From positions 1,223,068 to 1,287,067 of the forward strand of contig NZ_VSKL01000001.1 of NCBI RefSeq assembly GCF_008086165.1: 64,000 nucleotides of DNA. The letters run 5' to 3'. The DNA is from Algorimicrobium algoritergicola. GTDB lineage: Bacteria > Bacteroidota > Bacteroidia > Flavobacteriales > Flavobacteriaceae. The notes beneath the pieces are model-generated. The model ran no database searches. It was not told where the DNA came from and saw only the letters and a program-made list of their open reading frames with translations. Within the stretch, counting starts at the first letter, position 1, and every line of letters begins with the position of its first letter. The translations under genes were made by a program, and so were the position numbers. Below are positions 63,539 through 64,000 of this stretch, piece by piece.

Positions 63539-63677
63539 CTGCCAACGGTTTCGTGTATGAAAAGTGCGGGTTTGTGTCAGAGGATTTTCGGAACGAAAAT
63601 CGGAAGAAAGCAAACACGCACTTTCCCTTTGGTTAAGCACTAAAATAAGCATTTTTTATACACAGCTTAAGTTAGCA
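63539..63677. repeat. Imperfect palindromic element B (cassette-end-like)
   Basis: Left end CTGCCAACGGTTTCGTGTAT, right end TATACACAGCTTAAGTTAGC: the two are imperfect mirror images (TGCCAAC / GTTAGCA; GTGTATGAAAAGTGC / GCATTTTTTATACAC). Nested inside are AAAGTGCGGGTTTG / CAAACACGCACTTT (one mismatch) and GATTTTCG / CGAAAATC (perfect). It is related to element A and stands immediately upstream of the two-gene unit. Confidence 0.7.
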
Positions 63678-63721
63678 TTTTAATAAAAACACTAAATTAA
63701 GGCCTATTAATAAGAAAGCAC

Positions 63722-63793
63722 AAAAGAGAGGAATAAGGTTAATATACACGCAGAGACTTTGATCTCGTCAACATTGAAAATCCCCTCTCTTTT
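63722..63793 (+). ncRNA. Candidate IS110 guide (bridge) RNA stem
   Basis: A 10-bp perfect inverted repeat, AAAAGAGAGG (63722-63731) and CCTCTCTTTT (63784-63793), encloses 52 bases that contain a smaller GAGA / TCTC stem. A further GAGG / CCTC stem lies near 63819-63834. Leaders of IS110 elements upstream of the transposase encode bridge RNAs with such stem-loops. The exact RNA boundaries cannot be set from the sequence. Confidence 0.4.
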
Positions 63794-63888
63794 CTACACA
63801 GATTTCGTACAGTTCTATGAGGCTTTTAGACCTCGATTTTAAGTCGTTGAAACTCGCGTAGATTGTCCTTTCAAAAAAACATTTTCTT

Positions 63889-64000
63889 ATGAATAAAGAT
63901 ATTAAATATTTTGGAATAGACATTAGCCATCTGGTTTTTGATATCACAGATTCCGACGGCAATTATTATCAGTTTAAAAACAATCCATCTGGTTTTAAAA
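63889..64000 (+). CDS. IS110-family transposase, N-terminal fragment at window edge
   Basis: A frame from ATG 63889 runs off the window after 37 codons. The start IKYFGIDISHLVFDITDS is the first DEDD/RuvC-like motif of IS110 recombinases, followed by NNPSGF, which corresponds to the N-x-x-x-GF segment of the family. It is too short to judge intactness. Confidence 0.82.
   Translation, partial: MNKDIKYFGIDISHLVFDITDSDGNYYQFKNNPSGFK

Larger units (their letters stand above)
63524..63888. other. Gene-free stretch: element B and IS110 leader
   Basis: This 365-base region holds palindromic element B (63539-63677) and then the non-coding left end of an IS110-family element. A minus-strand frame of 64 codons lies in the leader and is not protein-like. 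Confidence 0.65.
63680..64000 (+). mobile_element. IS110-family insertion sequence, left part
   Basis: The non-coding leader is followed by the start of an IS110-type transposase; the window ends 112 bases into that gene. The left boundary is not determined by sequence alone because IS110 elements lack clear terminal inverted repeats. It abuts the end of palindromic element B. Confidence 0.75.

Noticed and set aside
62362..63677. Classical integron attC sites
   Set aside because: The ends read TGCYAAC and GTTRGCA, not the integron consensus RYYYAAC / GTTRRRY, and no integron integrase is present, so they are only called cassette-like.
63768..63962. A minus-strand 64-codon frame in the IS110 leader
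   Set aside because: It runs antisense through the leader and the start of the transposase, with no protein-like features.

Overview
The window comes from a low-GC member of the Flavobacteriaceae (Bacteroidota). The evidence is the complete gliding-motility/type IX secretion block gldK-gldL-gldM-gldN, the gldB-gldC pair beside nadE, exosortase XrtF with its partner, secreted proteins with type IX sorting tails, Bacteroidota-type promoters (TTG, about 19-21 bp, TAnnTTTG), and A-rich leaders without clear Shine-Dalgarno sequences. Genus cannot be decided from the sequence alone.

Layout. 1-7.3 kb: aromatic amino-acid genes (end of tyrA, DAHP synthase/chorismate mutase, aroA) mixed with translation and tRNA genes (rsgA, dtd, a MazG-like gene, queA, rlmN). 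7.3-9.7 kb: two type IX-exported surface proteins. 10-13.5 kb: a polyprenyl synthase and a three-gene ECF sigma factor cluster. 13.5-20.4 kb: a secreted S15 peptidase, dnaG, a LuxR-type regulator, nadE, gldB and gldC. 20.5-29.3 kb, mostly minus strand: a predicted outer-membrane protein, the rod-shape operon (mreB, mreC, mreD, PBP2, rodA), purH and a GAF-domain protein. 29.4-33.9 kb: xrtF plus partner, then a probable copper-handling cluster. 34.2-44.4 kb, minus strand: a large MG/plug protein, groEL/groES, and a run from miaB to secG that includes lptE and a sigma-54 activator. 44.5-58.6 kb: a membrane protein, topA, a degenerate arginase-fold gene, gldKLMN, an FAD oxidoreductase, an ABC-F protein and a leucine-rich-repeat protein.

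58.7-64 kb is accessory DNA. It starts at an initiator tRNA gene with a tyrosine recombinase immediately downstream. After that come two unrecognised genes (one ribbon-helix-helix-like), an iteron-like repeat cluster, a UPF0158 gene, and two small secreted-protein genes bracketed by a matched pair of 130-140 bp imperfect palindromes that resemble recombination-cassette ends. The window closes inside the left end of an IS110-family element whose leader probably encodes its guide (bridge) RNA.

The most notable points are: the palindrome-bracketed gene pair next to the IS110 end; the iteron cluster; a DnaG primase that has lost all four zinc ligands; a response regulator with Glu at the phosphoacceptor position; an arginase-fold protein with half of its metal ligands missing next to gldK; and a 20-bp-phased direct repeat upstream of gldK.
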